Part shown: positions 51,759-60,280 of the stretch, in pieces
Layout: each line of letters starts with the position of its first letter
How positions within the stretch are numbered: position 1 is the stretch's first letter
NCBI RefSeq assembly: GCF_025685605.1
Contig: NZ_JAGTUT010000001.1
Coordinates: forward strand, 3,224,001-3,288,000
Direction of reading: 5' to 3'
DNA: 64,000 bases
Source of the DNA: Granulicella arctica
GTDB lineage: Bacteria > Acidobacteriota > Terriglobia > Terriglobales > Acidobacteriaceae
The notes under the pieces: model-generated
What the model was told of the DNA's origin: nothing
The model's input: only the letters and a program-made list of their open reading frames with translations
The model's database searches: none
Position numbers and translations under genes: made by a program

Positions 51759-53243
51759 CTACTGGCCCGCCCGTCTAGCCCGCAGCATCTCCAATGTCTT
51801 TGCCACATCTTTATCGTCCGGCAGCAATCCCTGTGCGGTTTCCAGCTCTCTCTTGCCGTTCACAAGGTCGCCGGATCGGCAGTACACGAGTCCTAGATTC
51901 TTGTGCAGCAGTGGCCTCGCGCTGCATTCGCCGCACGCTTCGATCGCTGCATGTAGCTGTGAAATCGCCTGCGCCCAGTCTCCGGCCGAAGCTGCGCTTA
52001 GAGCCTGCGTTCCGATCATTTGCGCTTTGTCCGTTCGCTGCTGAGCGGACTGAATGCTTAGGAAGTGCGCCTGAAGAGCCTTCGCCTCCTCGGGCTGAGT
52101 CTTGGTAAGCACTCGCGACAGGGCGTATAACGCCTCGCCGTAGTCGGGCTGCAGCTGGATGGCTCTGCGCCACTCAGCGATGGCGCGATCCCTGGCGCCA
52201 TCATCCTGCAGCGCCTGACCAAATTGATAGTGTCGACGCGCGCTGCCAGGCTCAAGTTCGCTTGCCTTGCCGAAACCAAGTACAACAGCCTGCTTGTCCC
52301 CTGTCTTTCTTGCGACGGTACCCAACATCGTCCACCAGTCAGGGTTTACGCCATCGAGATGAACTGCGATTTTCAACGAAGTCATCGCTTCTGCATTGCG
52401 TTCGAGGTCAGCCAGGACTCGTCCCTGGTTGTAGAAAGCTAAACCGTTTTGAGGACTTAGACGGACGGCCTGTGAGAACTCCGCAAGAGCACCTGCAAGA
52501 TCGTTAGCGTCAGCAAGAGCGATCCCAAGGTTTATATGCGCCTCTGCGAGCTTCGGCTTCAGACGCACTGCTGCTCGAAACTGGACCAGGGCCTCCTGAG
52601 TTCGGCGCAGCGAAATTAATACCATCGCATGACTCATGAGAGCGTCAGCATCTTGCGGATCTACACCGATAGCGTGCTGCAGTATTTCTTCTGCTTCGGC
52701 GAGCCTGCCCTCGCCTGCCATCAGGGATCCAAGGTTTACCATCGCTTGTTCGTAGCGGGAGTTTTCCGCTATTGCTTCTCGAAAGAGCTGCTCCGCTGCA
52801 GTGTTGTCGCCTTCGCGTCGCTCGAGTACGCCAAGGTTGTTTCGCGCTTCCGCGTAGCGTGGATCGAGATTGATCGCTTTGTTCAGTTCAGACTTGGCTT
52901 CGGCGGTTTTGCCTTCCTTCAGGCTAAGCAGGCCAAGCTGGTTCTGCGCGGGTGCAAACGAGCTAGCCAACTGCATCACTCGCTGCAACGCTGTACGCTC
53001 CTCGGAAAGCGATCCAGCCCGGTCGAGTGCCAGTGCCAGTCCGTAGTAATTCTTCGCCTCATCCTTGCCAGCAGCCACAGCCGAGCGGTATGCGGCTAGC
53101 GCGCCACTCACCTCGTTGTGCTGGAGCAACAGATCTCCTCGCGCGCGATCCGCATCGGCTGCTGCGTTTTGTGCTTCGGCGTGGGCACCGCACAGGAGCG
53201 CACATAACACTACTGAACTCGACGCGTTGCCCAGTCTGCTCAT
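51759..53243 (-). CDS. Exported TPR protein
   Basis: About 494 residues from the ATG at 53243, which follows AAAGGAG by eleven bases; longer starts up to 53273 overlap the symporter gene. A signal peptide ends in HAEAQ. The rest is roughly eleven TPR repeats (for example AEARNNLGVLERREGDNTAA and AEAHINLGIALADANDLAGA). A pair CGEC lies near the C-terminus in AIEACGECSARPLLH. Periplasmic scaffold, probably for the sugar-uptake machinery encoded on either side. Confidence 0.88.
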   Translation of the reverse strand: MSRLGNASSSVVLCALLCGAHAEAQNAAADADRARGDLLLQHNEVSGALAAYRSAVAAGKDEAKNYYGLALALDRAGSLSEERTALQRVMQLASSFAPAQNQLGLLSLKEGKTAEAKSELNKAINLDPRYAEARNNLGVLERREGDNTAAEQLFREAIAENSRYEQAMVNLGSLMAGEGRLAEAEEILQHAIGVDPQDADALMSHAMVLISLRRTQEALVQFRAAVRLKPKLAEAHINLGIALADANDLAGALAEFSQAVRLSPQNGLAFYNQGRVLADLERNAEAMTSLKIAVHLDGVNPDWWTMLGTVARKTGDKQAVVLGFGKASELEPGSARRHYQFGQALQDDGARDRAIAEWRRAIQLQPDYGEALYALSRVLTKTQPEEAKALQAHFLSIQSAQQRTDKAQMIGTQALSAASAGDWAQAISQLHAAIEACGECSARPLLHKNLGLVYCRSGDLVNGKRELETAQGLLPDDKDVAKTLEMLRARRAGQ

Positions 53244-53259
53244 CCCAGCTAGCACTCCT

Positions 53260-54276
53260 TTAGCGGCCGCCATACGAAAGCAGGACGGTCGCGCCGATGA
53301 GCCCTGTCATCCCTGCAGCGAGCAATGCTACGGCACGTTTAGGCGCGCGCCTCCACTCGCCAGTTAGTACGCCGGATAGGGTCGCCGTCATGATCATGAA
53401 AATCTGGAGGAGCCCCCATCCGATCGACGTTCCGAGTGCCCCCAGATAGACTGCGCTGACTCCATATAGCGACATTGCTCCCATCCACAGCACGCCCATT
53501 AGAATAGCCCAAAAACCATCGGACGCACTCTGTCTAAAGATCGGCCAGGTACCGTTCCGGCTGAGAAGGTACGCGCTATATCCAAGGTTTGGGATCAGAC
53601 CTCCAAACAGCGCAACCGGCCATACCGAGTAGGCAGCCGCGACGGGTGTGTTACCCAGCCGTACTGCCTCGATGGCGATTCCTTGTCCGAACGCGAAAGC
53701 ATAGTTCAACATCGGAGCCATGCAGCCGCATAGCACCGCCAGCAACACGGCAGCTAGGTAGCCTGTTTGCGCCGGTATATCCAACACCTCGCGCTCGCCC
53801 GAATGCTCTCGGACCTGGCCTCCCCATGCCGTCAGCGCAATTCCTCCGACCATCACGACAACGCCCAGCAGGATAGCCACGACCGCCGTATGCGATACAA
53901 GTGCTCGCTGCCCGGCGAAGAGAGGAACCAGTGTTCCGAAGACTGCACCGAGCCCGACGATCGTCGCATAGCCAACGCCCATGCCAAGCCGCCGTACGGA
54001 GATCCCGAAGAGTATCTGTGCGATTCCCCAGCCGACACCGAATAGCACCGGTCCGACCATCACCCCTAGCGGAAGTATTCGGTAGACCTTCAGCAGGTCA
54101 TGCACATTTGTGAGCGCCAGGCCCCACGGCAAGATCAATAGCGAGACGATGCTGAAGACCAGCCACATGTGCTCGAACCGCCAACGGCGCGCAAACTTCA
54201 TGGGCAGCATGCAGTTACCTGCCATGATGCCCGCGACCATTGTGAGGCCGATGCCGCTAAACATGGTAGCGTTCAT
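53260..54276 (-). CDS. L-rhamnose/L-fucose:proton symporter (RhaT family)
   Basis: A 338-residue protein with about ten membrane segments, close in length to E. coli RhaT. MVAGIMAGNCMLPMKFARRWRFEH is the RhaT-type N-terminus, with LFGVGWGIAQILFGISVRRLGMGVG in the middle. It overlaps fuconate dehydratase by four bases, so L-fucose or a close 6-deoxyhexose is the likely substrate. Specificity cannot be read from the sequence. Confidence 0.88.
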   Translation of the reverse strand: MNATMFSGIGLTMVAGIMAGNCMLPMKFARRWRFEHMWLVFSIVSLLILPWGLALTNVHDLLKVYRILPLGVMVGPVLFGVGWGIAQILFGISVRRLGMGVGYATIVGLGAVFGTLVPLFAGQRALVSHTAVVAILLGVVVMVGGIALTAWGGQVREHSGEREVLDIPAQTGYLAAVLLAVLCGCMAPMLNYAFAFGQGIAIEAVRLGNTPVAAAYSVWPVALFGGLIPNLGYSAYLLSRNGTWPIFRQSASDGFWAILMGVLWMGAMSLYGVSAVYLGALGTSIGWGLLQIFMIMTATLSGVLTGEWRRAPKRAVALLAAGMTGLIGATVLLSYGGR

Positions 54277-55541
54277 TGACCACTCCGGCTGGCTAGCTCT
54301 TTGAGATCACTCGAAGAGCCGGGCTCCTGCGGCGTTCGGTAGTATCCTCGCTCGACCTCTGCCGGCAGTAAGAAGTGGGAGCGCAGGTGAGGGATGTGTT
54401 CCAGGAACTGCGCCTCATGCCCCATCGCGATATGGTTGAAGATCACTAAATGCTGATGAATCTGCCCCATATCACCGACGTGTGGCACCACCGGCAGCTT
54501 GAACTTACGCGCTAACAGGCTCACCGCTAGAAATTCACTTACCCCTGCCAGTCGTGTGCAGTCTGCCTGCACGTAGTGCACCGCGGCTGACTCTATGAAG
54601 TTCTTGAAGACCACCCGATTTGGGATGTGTTCCCCGGTCGCGATTTTTACTGGAGCGATCTCGCGCGCCAGCGTTGCATGTGCCACTACATCGTCCGGGT
54701 GCGTCGGCTCCTCGATCCACAATGGCTTCAATTTTACCAACTCAGCACACATGGTTCGCGCTACGGGCAGAGTCCATTGCTGATTTGCGTCGAACATGAC
54801 CGTACCCGCATCGCCCGCGCACTCCCGCAGCATTGCCGCACGTCGCAAATCGCGTTCGTGATCCTTCGATCCGACCTTCAATTTGAACGCCGTAAAACCC
54901 CGCGCAATGGCTTGCTCTGTGAGGTGTTTAACCTTTGCATCGTCATAGGCCATCCAACCAACGGACGTGTCGTAGCCTGGATACCCTGTTTGCAGCACTC
55001 CCTCGCGGGTGCTCCGCGAGTAGGCCTCAGTTTGCAGCAGTTCAATCGCCTGCTCCTCGTTCATGACCTCATCCAGGTAGCTCAGATCCAAGAGCCGGAC
55101 TACTTCCTCCGGCGTCAGATCGAGCAGCAACTTCCAGAGCGGAACGCCGCGGCTCTTTGCCCACAGATCGAAGCACGCATTCGTGATCGAAGCCAGCGCA
55201 AGGTGCACCACACCTTTGTGGGGGCCCAGCCAGCGAAGCTTTGGATCATCGGCAAGCTCTCTTGCCACGCGGCCAAACTGCGCCATCAGATCCTCAATTG
55301 GCATGCCCCGGAGTGGAGGCGCTAGCAGCTCGATCGCCTCACACACCAATCGGTTTCCTTCACCCAGGGTCAGCGCAAAGCCCGATCCTATCTCGCCTTG
55401 CGAAGAGTGTAGCTGCGTGACCGCCAGACAGTACTCCGGATCTGTATGGACGGCGTCGCTCCCCGCGCCGGCGGGCAGCGGATACCTTGCATCGAAGCTC
55501 GAAATACGATCAATCGAATAAGCGCCCAAACTGTCTCCCAT
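54273..55541 (-). CDS. fucD: L-fuconate dehydratase (enolase superfamily)
   Basis: A 422-residue enolase-superfamily enzyme. The acid/base Lys pair is FKLKVG, metal ligands are in MFDANQQW, WIEEPTHPDD and IATGEHIPNR, and the catalytic His is in PHVGDMGQIHQH. YPGYDTSVGWMAYDD is a hallmark of the fuconate branch. It dehydrates L-fuconate to 2-keto-3-deoxy-L-fuconate in the non-phosphorylating L-fucose pathway. The other pathway enzymes (fucose dehydrogenase, lactonase, KDF dehydrogenase) are not in the window. Confidence 0.93.
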   Translation of the reverse strand: MGDSLGAYSIDRISSFDARYPLPAGAGSDAVHTDPEYCLAVTQLHSSQGEIGSGFALTLGEGNRLVCEAIELLAPPLRGMPIEDLMAQFGRVARELADDPKLRWLGPHKGVVHLALASITNACFDLWAKSRGVPLWKLLLDLTPEEVVRLLDLSYLDEVMNEEQAIELLQTEAYSRSTREGVLQTGYPGYDTSVGWMAYDDAKVKHLTEQAIARGFTAFKLKVGSKDHERDLRRAAMLRECAGDAGTVMFDANQQWTLPVARTMCAELVKLKPLWIEEPTHPDDVVAHATLAREIAPVKIATGEHIPNRVVFKNFIESAAVHYVQADCTRLAGVSEFLAVSLLARKFKLPVVPHVGDMGQIHQHLVIFNHIAMGHEAQFLEHIPHLRSHFLLPAEVERGYYRTPQEPGSSSDLKELASRSGQ

Positions 55542-55580
55542 TCACGCTGTGCTTTGTCGTCTGCTACTTGTCGAATAGTG

Positions 55581-55599
55581 GCGGCCCTTAGCGGGCTGC
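55581..55599 (-). terminator. Hairpin after the GntR gene
   Basis: GCGGCCC (55581-55587) and GGGCTGC (55593-55599) pair with one wobble and a five-base loop, immediately after the regulator's stop on the minus strand and 40 bases before fuconate dehydratase. It may lower read-through between them. Confidence 0.45.
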
Positions 55600-55600
55600 G

Positions 55601-56305
55601 CTAACGTCCAGAGCGCGTGGAGAGCATGGGCTTCTTCTCCCAGTTCTTGTACGCCGTCGTTGAAAATCGGGCCATTACGCGGCGCACATATTGCTCCACG
55701 ACATCACCTTCACCCTCGTTGAGCAGATCGATGATGCGCTGATGCGCTTCGAGATCTCTTCCCCAGGCCCCTGTCCCTTGTCCGCTTGCGATCAGACGGA
55801 TTCGCACGAAGGCAAAGAATGGCAGGAGCACCCGCCGGGCGTGGTCAACGATGTAGCTGTTCCCCGACAACCGGCACAGTTCAAGATGGAAGGCCAGATC
55901 GCTATCCAGAAGATCCTCTCCTTTGTCGCGTGTGGCTGCGACTCGCATAGCCGCCAGCGCTCGCTCCAGCAACCCGGTATCCGGCTTTTTCTCCGCAGCG
56001 AGGCGCGCTGCTACTCCCTCAAGCGCTCCTCGGAGGGCGTAGAGGTCAAGCACGTCTTCTTCGCTGAAGCTCACCACCCGGGCGCTGCGGCCGGCAGCCT
56101 TCGTAACAAATCCTTCCTGCGCCAGGATGTTGATTGCCTCGCGAATTGAACCTTGAGCGACACTGAACTTGCGCGCCCATGTCCCCTCCACGATCCGCAC
56201 TCCCGGCAGCAGGGCGCCATTTACGATCTCCTGACGTAGTGAACTGGCAAGCTCATACTTGATGAGCGTTTCACCAGACGGGTCTGCTTGTTTAGGTTTT
56301 CGCAT
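55601..56305 (-). CDS. GntR-family regulator, FCD type
   Basis: A 234-residue regulator. An N-terminal winged helix (GTWARKFSVAQGSIREAINILAQEGF is the typical FadR-like PREAL region in variant form) is followed by an all-helical FCD domain (about 95-220) with Asp and His residues for metal-ligand binding (LDSDLAFHLELCRLSGN). Such regulators sense sugar acids. Divergent from rhaM and directly before fucD, it probably controls both. Confidence 0.9.
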   Translation of the reverse strand: MRKPKQADPSGETLIKYELASSLRQEIVNGALLPGVRIVEGTWARKFSVAQGSIREAINILAQEGFVTKAAGRSARVVSFSEEDVLDLYALRGALEGVAARLAAEKKPDTGLLERALAAMRVAATRDKGEDLLDSDLAFHLELCRLSGNSYIVDHARRVLLPFFAFVRIRLIASGQGTGAWGRDLEAHQRIIDLLNEGEGDVVEQYVRRVMARFSTTAYKNWEKKPMLSTRSGR

Positions 56306-56398
56306 AGGCGCTTATACTTGCAAGCCAGAGCGTACAGTAGCCGAATCGGTGGCGTCAACGAGCACTTAAGCACTTGAACGTTCCGCAAAGGAGAATTT
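56306..56398. promoter_or_regulatory. Divergent promoter region, GntR/rhaM
   Basis: This 93-base gap must carry both promoters. It contains two short palindromes, CTTGCAAG (56317-56324) and GAACGTTC (56376-56383), either of which might be a GntR operator. AAAGGAG lies seven bases before the rhaM start. No clear -35/-10 pair stands out. Confidence 0.4.
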
Positions 56399-56722
56399 AT
56401 GAAGCGATATGGAATGGCAATCAGGCTTCGTCCCGAGGCTGAAGCGTCTTACAAGACCCACCATCGGGCTGTCTGGCCAGAGGTCCTGGAGCGCATCGCA
56501 GCCTGCAACATCCACAACTATTCGATCTTTCTGCATGCCGGAACCCTTTTTGCCTATTTCGAATATGTCGGGCAAGACTATAAGGCCGATATGCAGAAAA
56601 TGGCCGCCGATCCGAAGACCCAGGAGTGGTGGGCCATCATGGACCCGATGCAGGAGCCACTAGCGACCCACGGCGAAGGAGAATGGTGGACGGCACTGGA
56701 GGAAGTGTTCCATACAGATTAG
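56399..56722 (+). CDS. rhaM: L-rhamnose mutarotase family protein
   Basis: A 107-residue ferredoxin-like protein, the usual size. MKRYGMAIRLRPE at the N-terminus, HHRAVWPEVLERI with the catalytic-site His, NYSIFLH, and WWAIMDPMQEP with the paired Trp are family hallmarks. It interconverts alpha and beta anomers of a 6-deoxyhexose. Because of the fucosidase and fuconate genes beside it, L-fucose may be the physiological substrate. AAAGGAG precedes the ATG. Confidence 0.92.
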   Translation: MKRYGMAIRLRPEAEASYKTHHRAVWPEVLERIAACNIHNYSIFLHAGTLFAYFEYVGQDYKADMQKMAADPKTQEWWAIMDPMQEPLATHGEGEWWTALEEVFHTD

Positions 56723-56729
56723 GAGCTAA

Positions 56730-56739
56730 TGAGCGCTCA
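56730..56739. promoter_or_regulatory. Palindrome TGAGCGCTCA, upstream copy
   Basis: A perfect 10-bp palindrome eight bases after the rhaM stop. An identical copy lies at 56834-56843. The core TGAGCGCTCA is also the core of the ideal lac operator, so a LacI-family repressor is a reasonable guess. No LacI gene is in the window. Confidence 0.5.
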
Positions 56740-56832
56740 GATTTGTGATGGGTAGGGAGTTCCCGAATCGAATCCTGAACTTTGGCTTGCAACTTGACAG
56801 ATATGTGAGCGACAAACTACCGTTCCATTCAA

Positions 56833-58191
56833 ATGAGCGCTCAAATGTTTGATCGTCGCCGATTTCTCCAAACTGGTGTTGCCACAGCTAGTTTGCCTTT
56901 TCTTCCTCGTCCCGCCTTCGGCAGCACCTTGGAAGATGAGCACACCGCCTGGTTCCGCGAGGCGAAGTTCGGGATGTTTATCCACTGGGGTCCATACTCG
57001 CTCCGAAGCGTCGAGGCGTCCTGGCCGATTATGCAGCCAGGGAACTGGCAGATCTCGGAAGCTGAGTACCGCGCTCTGCCACAGCGCTTCAATCCAGTTC
57101 ACTACGATCCCGACCACTTCATTGACCTGGCTCGCACCGCAGGTCAGGAGTACATGGTCTTCACGACAAAACATCACGACGGCTTCTGCATGTTCGACTC
57201 TTCCTATACGGACTACAAGATCACCAACACGCCGTACAAGAAGGACATCGTCAAGCAGTTGTCAGATGCTTGCGCGCGTCGCAATATGAAGCTCGGCTTC
57301 TATTATTCGCCACCTGACCTTCATCATCCCGGTTTTCGGGATACCACCAAGCTCGCTCGCGACAACTGGAACGGACAGCCGGAACGTCCCGAGTGGTCTT
57401 CCTATCTTGCCTATATGCAACTCCAACTTACAGAACTCCTCACGCGATATGGTGATGTCCGGGTTGTTTGGTTTGACGGCCTAAACCATCAGGAGAAGTA
57501 CGACGGTCAGCGATTCCTTGACCTGATCCATAAGCTTCAGCCGCCTACCCTCATCAATGACCGCATCGGTCTCACCGCTGATTATGTGACCCCGGAGCAG
57601 TTTATTCCTAAGTCCATTCCCACCAAAGATGTTCGTATGCGTGGAGCCGACTCCAGCATCCAGGGAGAATTCAAGGGTGGCGTACCCTCGTCGGCCGACT
57701 TCCAGCTTTGGGAAACGTGCATGACGATTAATGAAACCTGGGCCTACAACATCCATGACACCAAGTTCAAGTCGACGCAGGATCTTGTCCGCGGTCTTGT
57801 CGAGGTGACGAGCCGGGGTGGCAACTTCCTTCTCAACATTGGCCCGCAGCCGGATGGGCTCATTCAGCCAGAGTTTCAGGAGCGCCTGCAGGGAATTGGA
57901 GAATGGATGGCGCTCAATGGCGAGTCGATCTACGGCACCACGTTTGGACCCATCCAGGGTGAGGTAGCTTATCGCACCACGACGAAGCGCAACGATATTT
58001 TCGTTCATGTCTTCGACTGTCCGTCCGGTCCTCTGCAAATCAAGGGGATTAAGCCGAAGATTCAGTCTGCTCACATGCTTGCCACCGGACAGCCAATCAC
58101 GTTCCAGCAGGCTGATGGAGAAGTTCGACTCACGCTTCCGGCGCAGGCCCCCGGTAAGCATGTCCATGTGATTCGCGTTATCACGTCGTAA
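56833..58191 (+). CDS. Alpha-L-fucosidase, GH29, exported
   Basis: A 452-residue GH29 enzyme with a twin-arginine type signal (DRRRFLQTGVATA). EAKFGMFIHWGPYSL and TTKHHDGFCMF are substrate-binding motifs, and the catalytic Asp is in VWFDGLNHQ. Either the ATG at 56833 or that at 56845 may start it; the first overlaps a palindromic site and neither has a clear ribosome site. It releases L-fucose from glycans in the periplasm. Confidence 0.93.
   Translation: MSAQMFDRRRFLQTGVATASLPFLPRPAFGSTLEDEHTAWFREAKFGMFIHWGPYSLRSVEASWPIMQPGNWQISEAEYRALPQRFNPVHYDPDHFIDLARTAGQEYMVFTTKHHDGFCMFDSSYTDYKITNTPYKKDIVKQLSDACARRNMKLGFYYSPPDLHHPGFRDTTKLARDNWNGQPERPEWSSYLAYMQLQLTELLTRYGDVRVVWFDGLNHQEKYDGQRFLDLIHKLQPPTLINDRIGLTADYVTPEQFIPKSIPTKDVRMRGADSSIQGEFKGGVPSSADFQLWETCMTINETWAYNIHDTKFKSTQDLVRGLVEVTSRGGNFLLNIGPQPDGLIQPEFQERLQGIGEWMALNGESIYGTTFGPIQGEVAYRTTTKRNDIFVHVFDCPSGPLQIKGIKPKIQSAHMLATGQPITFQQADGEVRLTLPAQAPGKHVHVIRVITS
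56834..56843. promoter_or_regulatory. Palindrome TGAGCGCTCA, start-codon copy
   Basis: Second perfect copy, directly overlapping the first possible start codon of the fucosidase. Centre-to-centre distance to the other copy is 104 bp, about ten helical turns, which would allow the two sites to be bridged on one DNA face. Confidence 0.5.
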
Positions 58192-58209
58192 CGTCTGTTC
58201 GCATGTTGT

Positions 58210-58243
58210 CTGGAGTCTTGACGTATCTACGCAAGGACTCCAG
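58210..58243. terminator. Hairpin between convergent fucosidase genes
   Basis: CTGGAGTC (58210-58217) and GACTCCAG (58236-58243) pair, and TTG/CAA extends the stem after a one-base bulge. It sits in the 83-base gap between two convergent genes and could terminate both. No T-tract. Confidence 0.5.
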
Positions 58244-58274
58244 ATCTACATGCTGAAGCTTGTACACCTTGGAC

Positions 58275-60056
58275 TTATTGCTTTAGAGACATGGACACTG
58301 CAATGATCTTCACCGGTAGAGGCGTGCCTTTGTAGAAGGGTTCGGGCGGTGTCACCTCAACGCGTTGATCGCCGCCGGTACGCGCGGAGCCGGCTGTGAT
58401 GGGGATATCTCCCGTCCAGACGCCCTCTCCGCTGCCAGCTTCCAGGAGCACCTGTCTATGCTGGCCTCCAATCAGAAGGGTCATTGTTCCAGCGGTCGCA
58501 ACCTTGTTATAGTGGACGGCCACCTGGTATGTTCCAGGCTTGGAGGCGATCCACCAGCGAAGTTTGTAGAGGGTTGCAGGAGCTTCGTAGCCGCGTCCGT
58601 TGTAGTTGAAAAATGAGTCTGCCTTATCGGGTGGCAACGTCATCTCGCCCTTCGAATCGGGGCGAATGGTTTGGGCTGGCGTGATGTTGAAGCTTCCTGT
58701 AAACGGAACCACTACCACTGGCAAGAACTCGGTGGATGCTTGCTTCAGTAAGTCGGCGACTTCCACTGTTGCCCCTTCGGGGGATAAGTCAACACTTCCT
58801 GAACGGAGTCTTTCATGACCGAGAAGGTACGGTTGTCCAAGATGAGTTCCAGGCGCAACGCCTGGAAGGAGGAGTTTGCCATCGGCAGGGAGAGACTTTA
58901 CGAAGAGGTATAGGTGAGTTTTACCGAGAGTCGCATATCCGAAATTCAGGTTCTGAAATGGTGAACCTCCGGGCACATCATTCGGTGAGCCAAAGATAGC
59001 CGCACCGTTCGCCTTGACCCAACTGCCCATCCCCTGAAGCACCTGCGATTCAAACGGAACGACGGAGCCATCTCCCTTCGGCCCAATGTTCAGAATGTAG
59101 TTGCCGCCACCGCTTACTACCGTGACCAACTCGAGTATCTTCTCGTGGACCTTGTCTGCAACCTCGCCATGCTTCTGCCAGGAGCGGTAACCCCACGTCT
59201 CGCCGTAGATCGAGGCCGGAGTCTGCCACGGCTCGTCGATCGCAAATTTCGGAACCTCGTTATCGCCCATGACGGTAAAGTCACCCTGGTAGTTGAAGAC
59301 GCGTCCCGAGACCATCGTCGCGGGCTGAAGCCGATGAACCGTTTGCGCAAAGCTTTGACTCTGCTCTGGCGTAGGCTTGCCCATATCGAACCAGATCTCA
59401 CTGAGCGGGCCGTAGCCTGTGAGCAATTCGGTCAACTGTGCACGGTTGAACTTTGCGTGATCGTCGGAGATGGGGTTGCTGTTTCCCTCGATGTACGGGC
59501 TACCCGTTGGGGCATGCCAATCGATCGTCGAGTAATACACCCCGAACTTGAGACCTCCCCGTGCACAGGCCTCTGATAGTTGTTTGACTACATCTTTGTG
59601 ATACGGCGTGCCTTCAACGATGTTGAAGTCGGACTGCTTCGTCGCAAACATGCTGAAGCCGTCATGATGCTTTGCAGTCACCACGATGAAGCGCATTCCT
59701 GCCGCCTTAGCCAATGCGACGATCGCGTCGGCATCAAAGTTTGCAGGATTAAAGCTGCTGGCAAGCTTTGCGTACTGATCACGAGGAATTGGTGCGTTCG
59801 CCATGATCTGCTCGCTGTATCCATTGTCGATCTGCTTGCCTTGCCAGACGCCGCCAAGCTCCGAGTAAAGTCCAAAGTGAATGAACATGCCGAAGCGCCG
59901 CGACTTCCATCCCTGAATCGTCGCCGCACTGGGCCGAGGTTGACTGAGAGGAAGTGGCTTCGTCTGGTCGACGACTGGCTGCTGGCTGAAGCTGGAGTTC
60001 AAGGTTGCTGCAAGGAGACCAGTAAGAAGAGCGCAACGGAAAAACGTCTGGTTCAA
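58275..60056 (-). CDS. Alpha-L-fucosidase, GH29, with C-terminal carbohydrate domain
   Basis: About 593 residues. The TTG at 60056 with GAGGT five bases upstream gives a clean signal peptide (MNQTFFRCALLTGLLAATL); an ATG 13 codons earlier is also open. The GH29 core has SRRFGMFIHFGLYSEL, TAKHHDGFSMF and IWFDMGKP with the catalytic Asp. From about residue 455 a beta-sandwich domain follows (KLRWWIASKPGTYQVAVHYN), probably sugar binding. It is clearly different from the first fucosidase, so the two may differ in linkage preference. Confidence 0.93.
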   Translation of the reverse strand: MNQTFFRCALLTGLLAATLNSSFSQQPVVDQTKPLPLSQPRPSAATIQGWKSRRFGMFIHFGLYSELGGVWQGKQIDNGYSEQIMANAPIPRDQYAKLASSFNPANFDADAIVALAKAAGMRFIVVTAKHHDGFSMFATKQSDFNIVEGTPYHKDVVKQLSEACARGGLKFGVYYSTIDWHAPTGSPYIEGNSNPISDDHAKFNRAQLTELLTGYGPLSEIWFDMGKPTPEQSQSFAQTVHRLQPATMVSGRVFNYQGDFTVMGDNEVPKFAIDEPWQTPASIYGETWGYRSWQKHGEVADKVHEKILELVTVVSGGGNYILNIGPKGDGSVVPFESQVLQGMGSWVKANGAAIFGSPNDVPGGSPFQNLNFGYATLGKTHLYLFVKSLPADGKLLLPGVAPGTHLGQPYLLGHERLRSGSVDLSPEGATVEVADLLKQASTEFLPVVVVPFTGSFNITPAQTIRPDSKGEMTLPPDKADSFFNYNGRGYEAPATLYKLRWWIASKPGTYQVAVHYNKVATAGTMTLLIGGQHRQVLLEAGSGEGVWTGDIPITAGSARTGGDQRVEVTPPEPFYKGTPLPVKIIAVSMSLKQ

Positions 60057-60280
60057 GGAGACCTCATAATGATGCCGAGTAGTGCTTCTCCTCAAGGCTA
60101 CACTCGCGCTGAAGATCTATGGATTAGAACTGAAGCAAATCGTACCAAATCACGATCTTGTCGTCGGTATTGATGCCCAGATTTTTTCGCAGTGTTAGCC
60201 GGGGGTGCAAGTGGAGACTGACGCTGTTCATTCAGTATCATTAGGAGTAGGCCGGAATTCGGCCGTGAATTGAGACAACT

